A stretch of 64,000 bases of DNA, taken from assembly GCF_021502725.1 (NCBI RefSeq), contig NZ_JAKFFS010000008.1:147700-211699 (forward strand), written 5' to 3'. The notes beneath the pieces were generated by a model, which worked only from the letters and a program-made list of their open reading frames with translations, had not been told where the DNA came from and did no database searches. Below, in pieces: positions 1 through 9,158 of the stretch. This DNA is from Dyadobacter sp. CY345. GTDB lineage: Bacteria; Bacteroidota; Bacteroidia; Cytophagales; Spirosomataceae. Every line of letters starts with the position of its first letter. The first letter of the stretch is position 1. Both the position numbers and the translations under genes were made by a program.

Positions 1-144
1 AAAAAGAAGCCTGAAAACTTCGTTTCGCGATTAAGTTTTAAGTGTTTTAATTGATTTGGAGGCACAAAAACTTGCCATTTTTATCCCTTAATTTGCAGCT
101 CAAATAATACCGGACTCCAAAGTCTACAAACCTGCGTTGATAGA
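1..144. other. Left-edge intergenic sequence
   Basis: An open frame from base 1 runs only to a TGA at 52-54 and could be the tail of a gene cut off by the window edge, but 17 codons are too few to judge. The remainder is AT-rich leader for the methyltransferase gene. No terminator or RNA was recognised. Confidence 0.3.
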
Positions 145-876
145 ATGAATGTATCAGAAAAAGTAAAAGATTCTTATTCAAGCCAATATGATGAAAAATC
201 GGTGGCGTGGAGAAATATGGGCGCAAAATATAAAGCGCAAAATATCATAGAACTTGCTAAAAATATCACATTCAACAACGTACTGGAAGTAGGAGCTGGC
301 GAAGGAAGTATACTGTCCTGGCTGTCGAAATGGAATTTCTCGAAAGATTTAAATTGTGTGGAAATTTCCGAAAGTGGTATTGAACTGATCAAGGCTAAAA
401 AAATTGAAAATCTTAAAAACATTCTTTTGTTTGACGGATACAAAATTCCTTTTCCCGATAATCACTTTGATCTTGTAATCTGTTCGCACGTAATGGAACA
501 TGTAGAACACGAGCGGATACTTTTGCGTGAAATCAAACGGGTTTCAAAAAACCAGATTTTTGAAGTACCGATCGATTTTTCTTTTTACGTCGACAAGAAA
601 CTACAGCACTTTCTCGCTTACGGACACATTAATATCTATACACCGGGCTTATTTCGTTTTTTGCTGAAATCAGAAAATTTTGAGGTTGTTAAGGACAAGT
701 GTTATCTCTTTTCAGACGATGTATTAAAACCGCTGTATGAACATAATAAGACCGGTTTTTATCTGACAAAATTGAAAATGTTTTTTATAAGAATGTTTCC
801 CTTTCTCTTGGGTATCAAGCCAAGCGCTTATGTCGTGCTGACTTCGAAAACAGACAAAGATCTTTCGATATTTTAA
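145..876 (+). CDS. Class I SAM-dependent methyltransferase
   Basis: Predicted cytosolic S-adenosylmethionine-dependent methyltransferase of 243 aa. The glycine-rich SAM-binding motif I, VLEVGAGEG, lies at about residues 46-54, followed by an acidic post-I strand (NCVEIS) and the motif IV-like stretch LVICSHVMEHVEH near residue 110, as in the Methyltransf_11 group. The C-terminal third has a hydrophobic patch (FFIRMFPFLLG) but no clear membrane helix. The substrate cannot be read from sequence; small molecules, lipids or glycans are all possible. The next gene starts 6 bp downstream on the same strand, so the two are probably co-transcribed. Confidence 0.8.
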   Translation: MNVSEKVKDSYSSQYDEKSVAWRNMGAKYKAQNIIELAKNITFNNVLEVGAGEGSILSWLSKWNFSKDLNCVEISESGIELIKAKKIENLKNILLFDGYKIPFPDNHFDLVICSHVMEHVEHERILLREIKRVSKNQIFEVPIDFSFYVDKKLQHFLAYGHINIYTPGLFRFLLKSENFEVVKDKCYLFSDDVLKPLYEHNKTGFYLTKLKMFFIRMFPFLLGIKPSAYVVLTSKTDKDLSIF

Positions 877-882
877 ATAAAA

Positions 883-1614
883 ATGTTGAAAAACGAATCA
901 GTATCTCCGATATCAGATCCGGTATTGTCTCTGGAAATAATTTTTCAGGATGAAAATCTGGTAGCAATTAATAAGCCGCATGGGCTGCTGGTGCATCGCT
1001 CGCATATTGCCGCTGACACATCCGAATTTGCTGTTCAGATCCTCCGCGATCAGATTGGGCAACGCGTGTATCCCGTGCACCGGCTGGATCGGAAAACGTC
1101 GGGTGTGCTTCTTTTTGCCTTGAACGACGAAATGAATAGCCGGATGCAAAAACAGTTTTCAGACGGAAAAGTCAAAAAACATTACCACGCGATCGTTCGC
1201 GGTTTTACACCCGACGAAATGGAAATTGACTATCCGCTAAAACGTGATGATGGTGTGGTTCAGGAAGCTTTTACTTCTTTTAAAACCATAAAAAAAGTAG
1301 AGCTGAATTTGGCTTTTGGAAAACATTCTACGTCGAGATATTCCCTTGTAGAACTTACACCAACTACGGGCCGGATGCACCAGCTAAGGAAGCACATGGC
1401 CCATATTTTTCACCCCATTATTGGTGATCGTCCGCACGGCTGCAACAAGCAAAATAAATTTTTTCTTGAAAAATTCGGTATGAACTCGATGCTTTTGCAT
1501 GCAACCGAGTTAAGTTTCTTAGATCCTTTAACCCAAAAGGAAATCTCCCTCCAAGCCGAATATCAGCCTGAATTTCAACGGATGTTACAAACGCTTCAAT
1601 TTACAGCGGTATAG
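883..1614 (+). CDS. truC: RluA-family pseudouridine synthase, TruC-like
   Basis: Isomerises uridine to pseudouridine in RNA. The RluA-family signature VHRLDRKTSG is at residues 65-74, with the catalytic Asp near residue 69. The upstream motif INKPHGLLVHRS and the downstream motif TGRMHQLRKHMAHIFHPIIGDRPHG are typical of the tRNA U65 enzyme TruC rather than of the longer RluD or RluC, which carry an S4 domain. The length of 243 aa fits the S4-less TruC form. Assignment to tRNA position 65 is by family resemblance; rRNA specificity is possible. It sits 6 bp behind the methyltransferase gene. Confidence 0.85.
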   Translation: MLKNESVSPISDPVLSLEIIFQDENLVAINKPHGLLVHRSHIAADTSEFAVQILRDQIGQRVYPVHRLDRKTSGVLLFALNDEMNSRMQKQFSDGKVKKHYHAIVRGFTPDEMEIDYPLKRDDGVVQEAFTSFKTIKKVELNLAFGKHSTSRYSLVELTPTTGRMHQLRKHMAHIFHPIIGDRPHGCNKQNKFFLEKFGMNSMLLHATELSFLDPLTQKEISLQAEYQPEFQRMLQTLQFTAV

Positions 1615-1726
1615 GTTTTAGCTTTCAGGGAGTGTCAGGATAATTAGTTTTTATAGCCACGCAACCAGCCGAAACCACGGCTCGTATATGCTATTGTAAC
1701 TAATACTTACCCCTAATAAATTAAAG

Positions 1727-2584
1727 ATGAAAGCAAAAAATTTGTTTAATTCCATCTTCGTGATGGGATGTCTGGCCGTAGCCGGCTGGTCATGCAGCTC
1801 CGACGATGACGATGCTACGCCAGTAGTAGTTCCGCCAACACCGACGTTTGATATTTCGCAAAAATCAACTTCGCTTGGGAATGTCCTTACCGATCAAAAA
1901 GGTCGAACGCTCTATTTTTTTACCAAAGATGCGAATGGAACTTCCACCTGTACGGGAGGATGCCTTGATGCCTGGCCGATTTTTACAGTGGCGTCGCCGC
2001 GACTGGATACTGGTTTAGTAGCCAGTGACTTTGCGTCTATTACACGTGCAGATGGAAAATCACAAGTTACATTCAAAGGCTGGCCATTATACTATTTTGC
2101 GTCGGATGCAGTGGCAGGAGACGTAAAAGGTGAAAATGTAAATAACGTCTGGGTTGTGGCGAAAAAATCGTATTCTCTAATGCTTGCCAATACGCAGCTC
2201 GTAGGAAATGATGGCAAAAATTATAAAGCCGATTACACAGAAGGAATTGCAGATACACAGTACTTTGTGGATGCGAATGGGCGCACACTTTACGCCTTCA
2301 ACAAAGACAAAAAGAACAAAAATAACTACACCAAATCTGATTTCAGTAATGATGCCACCTGGCCCATTTGGGTTTCGGATTTAAAAGATTTTCCTTCAAC
2401 TCTGGACAAATCGCAATTTTCAACCATCGATGTTTTTGGGAAAAAACAAGTAACGTATAAAGGATGGCCGCTATACTATTTCGGACCTGATAACGCGACT
2501 CGCGGATTGACAAAAGGTGTTAGCGTTCCAACACCAGGCGTTTGGCCGATTGTCCAAAAAACAACGGCTGCGGCACCAGAATGA
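1727..2584 (+). CDS. Lipoprotein with two secreted repeats (Lipoprotein_15 type)
   Basis: A lipoprotein of 285 aa. A hydrophobic N-terminal segment ends in a lipobox-like GWSC with the acylated Cys at about residue 23, followed by an acidic SSDDDD linker that suits export to the outer membrane. Two copies of the 'secreted repeat' (COG4315) follow. The first holds GRTLYFF, a CTGGC motif and WPIF (about residues 58-145); the second holds GRTLYAF and WPIWVS (about 185-275). Both end in a KGWPLYYF block. The family's function is not established. A strong hairpin terminator follows. Confidence 0.8.
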   Translation: MKAKNLFNSIFVMGCLAVAGWSCSSDDDDATPVVVPPTPTFDISQKSTSLGNVLTDQKGRTLYFFTKDANGTSTCTGGCLDAWPIFTVASPRLDTGLVASDFASITRADGKSQVTFKGWPLYYFASDAVAGDVKGENVNNVWVVAKKSYSLMLANTQLVGNDGKNYKADYTEGIADTQYFVDANGRTLYAFNKDKKNKNNYTKSDFSNDATWPIWVSDLKDFPSTLDKSQFSTIDVFGKKQVTYKGWPLYYFGPDNATRGLTKGVSVPTPGVWPIVQKTTAAAPE

Positions 2585-2625
2585 ATTTTAAAAAGTATAC
2601 GATTTACCTGGAAATCCGTATAATC

Positions 2626-2661
2626 AAATTGGCTCAAAACGATTTCGTTTTGAGCCAATTT
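2626..2661. terminator. Bidirectional intrinsic terminator
   Basis: Perfect 15-bp inverted repeat (AAATTGGCTCAAAAC at 2626-2640, its complement at 2647-2661) with a 6-nt loop. It lies between the convergent lipoprotein and GH15 genes and carries A and T tracts on the two sides, so it can serve both directions. Confidence 0.85.
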
Positions 2662-2680
2662 GTTTATGATTATAACTGCG

Positions 2681-4486
2681 CTACAACCTGTCCAGCTGCT
2701 TGTCAAGTTCCAGCGCCGCACTAATGAGCGCTAGATGGGTGAAGGCTTGTGGGAAATTGCCCAGATGTTCGGCCTTATGGCTTATTTGTTCAGCGAATAG
2801 ACCCAGATGATTTGCATAACCGTTCATTTTTTCAAAACTATCCAAAGCTCTGGTAACTTCGCCGCTTTTCGCCAGCGATTCAATAAACCAGAACGAGCAC
2901 ATGTTAAAAGTGCCTTCTTCACCCTGCAATCCATCAAATGCGTCCGGGCCGTTACGGTATCTGTATAACAAAACGTCAAGTCCTAGATCACGCTCAACAA
3001 CCTTCATCGTTGAAAGCCATCTGGGCTCGTGGGGTGATATAAAATGCATAAGGGACATCAGTAAGACACTAGCGTCCACCTCCTCAGCTCCTTTGTACTG
3101 GACCCAGGCACCCATTTCTTCGTTCCAGAAATTATGATATATGTCCAGATAGATCTCGTCCCGAACCTTTTCCCACTTTCCTTTTGGAAATGGAAATGAC
3201 CGGCTTTTTGCAATTTTTATTGCCCTGTCCATTGCCACCCAGCACATCAGCCTGCTATGTAAAAATTCCTTTTCAAGATTTCTGATTTCCCAGATACCAT
3301 GGTCCGGCTTCTGCCAGTGCTTGATTACCTGGTCTATCTGAGTAACGATTGTTTCCCAGAATTCATAAGTAATTGCCGAATGCTGTTTGTTGTAAATGTA
3401 AATAGTATCAATTAATTCGCCGTAGATGTCTATCTGCAATTGATCCTGGGCTGCATTTCCGATTCGGACAGGCAGGGATTTTTTATATCCCTCAAAATGT
3501 TCAAGTTCTTTTTCTGCCAGATCATGTTTACCGTTGATCGTGTACATCAAATAAAGCTTGTCTTCGCTTGCTCGCGCGTGTATCCATTTCAAAAAAGCCG
3601 TCGCCTCATCGGTATATCCGAGGCGCAAAAATGCGTACATCGTGAAAGCCGCATCGCGTATCCAGGTGTAGCGATAATCCCAGTTTCGTCCTTCACCTAA
3701 TGTCTCCGGCAGGCTGAACGTGGGGGCGGCCACCATAGAGCCTTGTTCCAAAGAAGTAAGCAGTTTCAATGTAATGGCAGAACGATTAATTGCTTCGCTC
3801 CAACGACCTTTGTATGTGGATTTTTTCGTCCAGTCGCGCCAGAAATTTATTGTCTGTTCGTATGTATGATCTTTGTAAAAATCAATCGAGTTTGGCTTTT
3901 TGTCCTGACCGCATTCCATGACGATAAATGCAGTTTCTGATTGATCGAGTGTAAATTCGGCGTACCCGGTATTGTCCAGAATCTGCAAAGGGATATCCGC
4001 AATTAAACGCATGATCGTCGGCTCCTCCTCGTCCGTGGTAAATCTGAGTTCATTCTTTTTGAGCTCAGTCTTGTGCTTGGCCTTGGCATAACCGAAAGCA
4101 GGATTGCACTTTACCCGGTACTTGATAGATCCGCGAACGGTCTTTATCATTCTGACAATCGTATTGGTTTTGACGCCATCTCGTGTTGTTACCGGCATGT
4201 AATCGGTAAGCTCAGCAATTCCTTCTTCGGAAAAAAAACGGGTAAGCAAAACCGCAGTGCCTGGAAGATAAAGTTGTTTGGTATTAAAATCCTTGATCTG
4301 TGGCGTGATAGAAAAACTCCCTCCTTTTTTGTGATCGAGTAATTTTGCGAAAACTGATGGAGAGTCGAAATCGGGATAACACATGAAGTCTATGGAACCT
4401 TCTAATGAAACAAGTGCGACCGTTTTCATATTACCAATCAATCCATAGTTCTCAATGGGTTTATAATTGTTGTTAGTATGTTGCAT
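2681..4486 (-). CDS. Glycoside hydrolase family 15 protein
   Basis: A 601-aa GH15 protein (glucoamylase/trehalase-type (alpha/alpha)6 barrel). The N-terminal beta domain (PIENYGLIGN, LVSLEGSIDFMCYPDFDSPSVFA) is the standard start of the bacterial family, and the substrate-site block GRNWDYRYTWIRDAAF lies at about residues 265-280. GLQGEEGTFNMCSFW and the closing ALISAALELDKQLD are also family-typical. There is no signal peptide, so it should act in the cytosol on alpha-glucans or trehalose; which one cannot be decided from sequence. The ATG start is supported by the conserved N-terminus. Confidence 0.88.
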   Translation of the reverse strand: MQHTNNNYKPIENYGLIGNMKTVALVSLEGSIDFMCYPDFDSPSVFAKLLDHKKGGSFSITPQIKDFNTKQLYLPGTAVLLTRFFSEEGIAELTDYMPVTTRDGVKTNTIVRMIKTVRGSIKYRVKCNPAFGYAKAKHKTELKKNELRFTTDEEEPTIMRLIADIPLQILDNTGYAEFTLDQSETAFIVMECGQDKKPNSIDFYKDHTYEQTINFWRDWTKKSTYKGRWSEAINRSAITLKLLTSLEQGSMVAAPTFSLPETLGEGRNWDYRYTWIRDAAFTMYAFLRLGYTDEATAFLKWIHARASEDKLYLMYTINGKHDLAEKELEHFEGYKKSLPVRIGNAAQDQLQIDIYGELIDTIYIYNKQHSAITYEFWETIVTQIDQVIKHWQKPDHGIWEIRNLEKEFLHSRLMCWVAMDRAIKIAKSRSFPFPKGKWEKVRDEIYLDIYHNFWNEEMGAWVQYKGAEEVDASVLLMSLMHFISPHEPRWLSTMKVVERDLGLDVLLYRYRNGPDAFDGLQGEEGTFNMCSFWFIESLAKSGEVTRALDSFEKMNGYANHLGLFAEQISHKAEHLGNFPQAFTHLALISAALELDKQLDRL

Positions 4487-5113
4487 CCAAATATTTTATC
4501 TAAGTTTTGAGGTACAAATCACTTTTAAATAATCAGGCCAGAAATGAGGGATGGTGGTAGCGCCTGGGTTAGGGTTTCTGCAAATAGATAAAGGTAAAAT
4601 GGAAAATTAGAATGGCCTTTATCCGGCGATTAGTATCGATCGGAAGGTATTGTGTTGTAGTTCAAAAGATTATAATATTTACCTAACAGTGTTAAATTTA
4701 ATTACAATCGCGCTAGCGATATCACCACAAGTTTGGTTGGCATTCGCCACTTAAATCAGGAGTTAGTATCGATTTTGAAAAAGAGCGTTTCGGGGAAAAA
4801 ATCAATGGATGACCATAAATATTGCGTCAGTCAGATCCCGAATCTTTGGAGTCAGCCGCATATTAAACTGAGGGAGTTTCTTAATGAAGTAACATTATGG
4901 GCTAGTAAATTTCTAAGTTAGGAGCCAGAACGGAAAATGTGAAAGCGATAATATAATTTGGATAAACAATCTTTCAATTTTTCTAAGACACAGGGATTTT
5001 GTACAGGTCATTGGAGTAAACCTATATCCATTCGAATAGTACGTTGAAGTTATTACTTAAATAAAAAAAGAAATTTTGCCTGACAATCAAATTGTTATCT
5101 CTGTTTTGCTAAA
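4487..5113. other. AT-rich intergenic stretch, no gene seen
   Basis: About 630 bp between the start of the GH15 gene and the end of the acyl carrier protein gene. A 62-codon plus-strand frame at 4733-4921 is open, but it has no recognisable domain and lies in AT-rich sequence. A short TAGTATCGAT string occurs twice (near 4630 and 4765). No hairpin terminator or RNA was recognised. Confidence 0.4.
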
Positions 5114-5350
5114 CTAAGCCTGGGCTACGATTTTACGTTTGAGATAGTCGGAAAATTGTTTAACGGTTTGAAGCTGCTGATAATCTTCGTCGGGAATCGA
5201 AATGTGGAAGACGTCTTCCATTTGCAGTACAAGATCGACCGTGTCAAGGCTATCGAGCCCAAGGTCTTTTGAAAGGTTTGCATCCTCTGTAATGGCATTG
5301 TAAGGTAGTCCGCTGTTAGCAGCAAGTAAGGCACGCAGTTGCTCATTCAT
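5114..5350 (-). CDS. Acyl carrier protein
   Basis: A 78-aa acyl carrier protein. The phosphopantetheine attachment motif is GLDSLD, with the modified Ser at residue 34, inside an acidic helix (DTVDLVLQMED). Length and the closing helix (TVKQFSDYLKRKI) fit the family. No fatty-acid or polyketide synthase gene lies beside it; the neighbours are a glycosidase and a two-component pair. It is therefore more likely an accessory carrier for a dedicated pathway than the housekeeping AcpP, which usually sits next to fabF. That role is inference. Confidence 0.85.
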   Translation of the reverse strand: MNEQLRALLAANSGLPYNAITEDANLSKDLGLDSLDTVDLVLQMEDVFHISIPDEDYQQLQTVKQFSDYLKRKIVAQA

Positions 5351-5595
5351 ATGAAAATCAATTTTGGTGAAGAGTAAAGTAAATTCCAGTAAAAGATTAT
5401 TTCATATAACCAGAGGCGGTTTAACAGGGAATTGAATAAATGACTTATCGAATTTTTTTATGATTGTAATTACCGAAAATGTGTTGGTAATGTGGCAAGC
5501 GATCAAAGTATTTAATGTTTTTTAACAAAATTGAAGTTACTATTTTATTTAGATATATGCTGAGAAAATTTTCGTAATTAATTGTCTGTCAATTA

Positions 5596-6333
5596 TTAAC
5601 TCCATTTTGAAAGAAGTTCTTTAAATGCGTCTTTATATAAATCACCTACCGAAATATCCATACTGCCAACATGCACGGAGTTCTTGCTGATGGAGTCAAT
5701 CTTGTTTATCGCTACGATGAAAGAGCGGTGAAGTCGTAAAAATTTACCAGGAACCAGTTTTTCCTCGATTGCTTTCAGGCTGCTTAAAGTCATAACAGGT
5801 TTTGCCGGCGCAACCAAATGGATTTTCAAATAATCTTTCAAAGATTCGATGTAAAGAATCGATTCAAAATCAATTCTGACCAGTTTGTAATCTGCTTTTA
5901 CGAATAAATAATCATCCTTAACCTCGACTTCGGGAACCGAATTACCTTCCTGAATCAGGTCAAAATATTTTTTTGCTTTTATCGCCGTTTCCAGAAACTC
6001 CTCATAACCAAAAGGTTTAAGCAGATATCCGAGTGCGTCAACCTTATAACCTTCCACGGCAAACTGGTTATACGCTGTGGTGAAAATGATTTTCGTTTGA
6101 TCTGGGGAAGCCGTTTTGCTCAACACACGGGCAAGTTCCATACCGTTAAGATCAGGCATCTGAATATCCAGAAATACTAAATGTATTTCCTTAGAATGGA
6201 TTGCTTGCAAAGCCTGGACGGCATTGCCATATCTTCCTGTCAGATTCAAAAATGGGGTTTGTTCGACAAAGGCGCTTACGAGACCCAACGCGAGTGGTTC
6301 ATCGTCAACCGTAATACAATTCAATTTTGTCAT
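5596..6333 (-). CDS. LytTR-family response regulator
   Basis: A 245-aa two-component response regulator. The receiver domain (about 1-125) has the acidic pocket VDDEP and the phosphoacceptor Asp56 in FLDIQMPD. The LytTR DNA-binding domain occupies about 145-245, with the typical KADYKLVRIDF...ILYIESLKDYLKIH block and FLRLHRSFIVAINKID. It lies 11 bp downstream of the sensor kinase and is surely its partner. LytTR regulators usually bind direct repeats upstream of a small regulon; the target genes are not evident here. Confidence 0.9.
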   Translation of the reverse strand: MTKLNCITVDDEPLALGLVSAFVEQTPFLNLTGRYGNAVQALQAIHSKEIHLVFLDIQMPDLNGMELARVLSKTASPDQTKIIFTTAYNQFAVEGYKVDALGYLLKPFGYEEFLETAIKAKKYFDLIQEGNSVPEVEVKDDYLFVKADYKLVRIDFESILYIESLKDYLKIHLVAPAKPVMTLSSLKAIEEKLVPGKFLRLHRSFIVAINKIDSISKNSVHVGSMDISVGDLYKDAFKELLSKWS

Positions 6334-6344
6334 CTGAAACTATT

Positions 6345-7409
6345 TTAAACCAGATTTATTTTTAACAAAACCTGGTATGTATTGTCATTAATATTGTCGT
6401 CAATCAATAGCTCATGCTTTCCGGGATATAACAAATCCAGCCTGCGCTGTGTGTTCACAAGCCCGATTCCTCCGCTTTCCACATTCAGTACATCTTTATC
6501 ACGAAAGATATGATTTTTTACTACCATAGTAAGAAATCCATCCGCGATGTCCAGATCAACCCGAATACTGGCTTGGTGCATGGCGCTGATGCCGTGCTTA
6601 AAAGCGTTTTCAATGAAGGGAAGTAATAACATCGGTGCGACAGAATATTCTCTATCAGGCTTCGATTCGGTAAAAACAACCGTTGTATTACTTTGCAAAC
6701 GGAGTTTCATTAATTCCATATAATCCTTAATAAAGGAAATTTCCTGGCTCAACAAAGACGTGTCCTGCTGTGTTTCATATAGCAAATAGCGCATCATCCG
6801 CGAAAGTTTTAAAATCGCATCTCGGGACACAGGAACATCTGTGAACGTCAGCGCATAAATGTTGTTCAGGGTATTGAAAAAGAAATGCGGATTGATCTGC
6901 GCCTTCAAAAGTGCAAGTTCGGTAGCAATGTTTTGTTTTTCGACTGACTCACGGATCTGGGCGTCCTTCTGCCAGCGTTGAAGTACTGACAGACTTGTAC
7001 TCACCCCAAGTACCAGAAGTAAGATCATGAGTAAGATGCCGTCGATGACTCCCCGTGGCCGGCGACTTGGACCTGCCTGCGTCATAAGCGCGTCCATTTG
7101 CTCATGCACATGGAGCTGCTGATCGACAAATTTACTTATGACCAGCATAACCACGACCGATAGAATAATCCAAAGGGCAAAGGCGGAAGCATTGTTTTTT
7201 AATAGAAAGGAGGGAACCATGTAGAGCATATTGAAATAGAATATGCCCACCAGAAGAGCTATGCTTATCAATTGTTTCGCCCAAAACACAAACGGTAGCT
7301 TGATGCCCCAGGAAAGAGGCTGATAAAACATCAGCACAAATCCCAGAAGTGCCCACGCAAGAATGTGCACCCCAACAATTACCCAACCTTTTGATTTCTC
7401 CTTTGACAT
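6345..7409 (-). CDS. LytS-type sensor histidine kinase
   Basis: A 354-aa membrane sensor kinase of the His_kinase (PF06580) class. Four hydrophobic segments lie at about residues 10-28, 38-60, 75-92 and 122-142. The phosphoacceptor region LKAQINPHFFFNTLNNIYAL has His175, and the ATP-binding N box reads LLPFIENAFKHG. GGIGLVNTQRRLDLLYPG is the G-box end of the domain. There is no large periplasmic loop, so the signal may be sensed within the membrane. It is transcribed with the LytTR regulator 11 bp downstream. Confidence 0.9.
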   Translation of the reverse strand: MSKEKSKGWVIVGVHILAWALLGFVLMFYQPLSWGIKLPFVFWAKQLISIALLVGIFYFNMLYMVPSFLLKNNASAFALWIILSVVVMLVISKFVDQQLHVHEQMDALMTQAGPSRRPRGVIDGILLMILLLVLGVSTSLSVLQRWQKDAQIRESVEKQNIATELALLKAQINPHFFFNTLNNIYALTFTDVPVSRDAILKLSRMMRYLLYETQQDTSLLSQEISFIKDYMELMKLRLQSNTTVVFTESKPDREYSVAPMLLLPFIENAFKHGISAMHQASIRVDLDIADGFLTMVVKNHIFRDKDVLNVESGGIGLVNTQRRLDLLYPGKHELLIDDNINDNTYQVLLKINLV

Positions 7410-7722
7410 ATTAATAAATTAAGCTGCAAGAATAGATGAAGTTGCTATAACATCAAAAGACTTTCGACGTAGAGCGCATTTATAGGGTCAAAGAGAAAAA
7501 CTTTGACCGTGAATTATTTTATTGAATAATGGCAGTGTTTCTAAAAACCAGACTGCCGGTTAAACGGTAAATATTGGCTCTTCATCCTGACTTCCCTGCT
7601 CTTTGTCTAGCCGATTTTTACTTGTATCGGCTAATTCTTCTCTTTGTTCAGAAAAATGATCCCCGGGAAATTTTAACCTTAAACGGTGTCAGGGAAAATG
7701 CCAACATCTAAATACTTCTGCT
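7410..7722. other. Divergent promoter region
   Basis: About 310 bp separating the leftward kinase-regulator operon from the rightward sigma-factor gene. It must hold both promoters, but I see no clear TTTG/TANNTTTG pair and no conserved RNA. Confidence 0.35.
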
Positions 7723-8331
7723 GTGCTATTCGGAAAAAAAATATCGTATACTGAGGGCGACTTTCAAACTGTTGTCGAGGCTTGTAAAGCTGGTGAAAGC
7801 CAGGCGCAGCGTTATCTTTACAAGCAATTTTTTGGATATGCCAAAACCGTTTGTCTGCGTTACACTTCAACGAAAGAGGAAGCGGAGGAAGTATTAAATG
7901 AAGGATTTTTGAAAGTATTCAAAAACCTGGAAAGTTATGATTCTGTATATCCATTTAAAGTATGGCTCAGAACGATTATGGTCAACACCGCGATTAGCAA
8001 TTATCGGAAACAGAAAAAACATACGGAAGACAGAATTGCTCTGGAAGATGCCCCGTACCTTGGTTTTGAGGAAGATATCGTCAGTCAGATAACAGCGGAA
8101 GAAATTCTATCACTGATACAGCACATCAAGCCGGTGTATAAAAATGTATTCCTTCTTTACGTCGTTGATGGTTATAATCACAGGGAAGTGGGCGATTTAT
8201 TAGGCATTAACGAGGCGACTGTAAGGTCGCATTATGTTCGGGCGAGGGCGCTTTTGCAGCATCTCATCAAGCAAAATTATCCACATCTTTATCCTGGTTA
8301 CCGCACCGAAAAAAGATTGGTTGAGCATTGA
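7723..8331 (+). CDS. ECF-type RNA polymerase sigma factor
   Basis: A 202-aa sigma-70 family factor of the extracytoplasmic-function class. Region 2 covers about residues 25-90 (YKQFFGYAKTVCLRYTSTKEEAEEVLNEGF is the core-binding and -10 part). Region 4 covers about 125-185, with the helix-turn-helix DGYNHREVGDLLGINEATVRSHYVRARALL. The first codon used is GTG at 7723. The nearest upstream ATG (7698) is in another frame, so GTG or an upstream non-ATG codon must start it. No anti-sigma gene is adjacent; the next gene is a convergent acetyltransferase. Confidence 0.85.
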   Translation: MLFGKKISYTEGDFQTVVEACKAGESQAQRYLYKQFFGYAKTVCLRYTSTKEEAEEVLNEGFLKVFKNLESYDSVYPFKVWLRTIMVNTAISNYRKQKKHTEDRIALEDAPYLGFEEDIVSQITAEEILSLIQHIKPVYKNVFLLYVVDGYNHREVGDLLGINEATVRSHYVRARALLQHLIKQNYPHLYPGYRTEKRLVEH

Positions 8332-8394
8332 GATCCAGAGAAATTTCTATTTATTTTTTTTATTTAATATTTGAAAAAACCAGCGAGTAATCAA

Positions 8395-8922
8395 TTACAG
8401 ATTGATTTCATCGCCTTTAAGCTGGATTTCGAATAAACTTGAAGCGCCATGCTTATAATGTGCAGGTAAGCTCTCACTGTTTCCAAGCGTAACCACTCCA
8501 AGATATTTGAATCCACATCTCTCGTAATAACTATTTAGTTTCTCGTTGCCACTGCCGGTATCCATCCGAATGAATTTTTTGCGGATTGCTTTTGCGTGAT
8601 TTTTCGCCCATTCGACGATTTTTTTAACAAAAAATTGTCCGCGAAAATCCGGATTTGTAGCGATCCTGTGAATGTAAATGGAAGGATCTTTATCTCTTTC
8701 GCCCCAGATTAAAGGATCATTGTAGTCAATTGCGAAAACACATACAATGGTTTGGTCAACAACGATTTTGTATTGCCTTTCTTCTGATATTTCCTTTTCT
8801 ATCAGGGAGCGTTCAAAACCTTTCCAATGCTTGATGGCCACCGTCTTCTGGTGTTCCGTTCCTTGTTGGTAAAGCTCAAAAATTTTATCGATGTCCTCGT
8901 ATTTGCTTTTTAATATCTCCAT
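8395..8922 (-). CDS. GNAT-family N-acetyltransferase
   Basis: Predicted acetyl-CoA-dependent N-acyltransferase of about 175 aa. The motif A region reads IHRIATNPDFRGQFF, with the acetyl-CoA pyrophosphate loop in the degenerate form RGQFFVKK, followed by a helix and the motif B block YYERCGFKYLG. I chose the ATG at 8922 because the protein then begins MEILKSKYEDIDKI, as GNAT proteins do; a GTG at 8952 would add ten residues. The substrate is unknown. The gene is convergent with the sigma factor gene and has no operon partner. Confidence 0.75.
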   Translation of the reverse strand: MEILKSKYEDIDKIFELYQQGTEHQKTVAIKHWKGFERSLIEKEISEERQYKIVVDQTIVCVFAIDYNDPLIWGERDKDPSIYIHRIATNPDFRGQFFVKKIVEWAKNHAKAIRKKFIRMDTGSGNEKLNSYYERCGFKYLGVVTLGNSESLPAHYKHGASSLFEIQLKGDEINL

Positions 8923-9158
8923 TGTATCGCGAAATGTTTCGCCAAAGGTCACAATCTAACGATAGATATAACAGACGCAGATTTTTATATTTTGTGCGGT
9001 ACAGATAATTCTTTTGTTTGTCATTGACCGACGAATTAAAGTGAAAATTTTCATTGAAGTAAATTTTTTTTACCTACATTCAAACAGAAAATCTCGGCTC
9101 AAATCCGAAACAACGGAAATATGCGGCTAATTTTGAGCGAATCAATTAGTTTTCTAGG

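Noticed and set aside
4733..4921. 62-codon frame in the 4.5-5.1 kb gap
   Set aside because: No domain, AT-rich background, no operon context; too weak to call.
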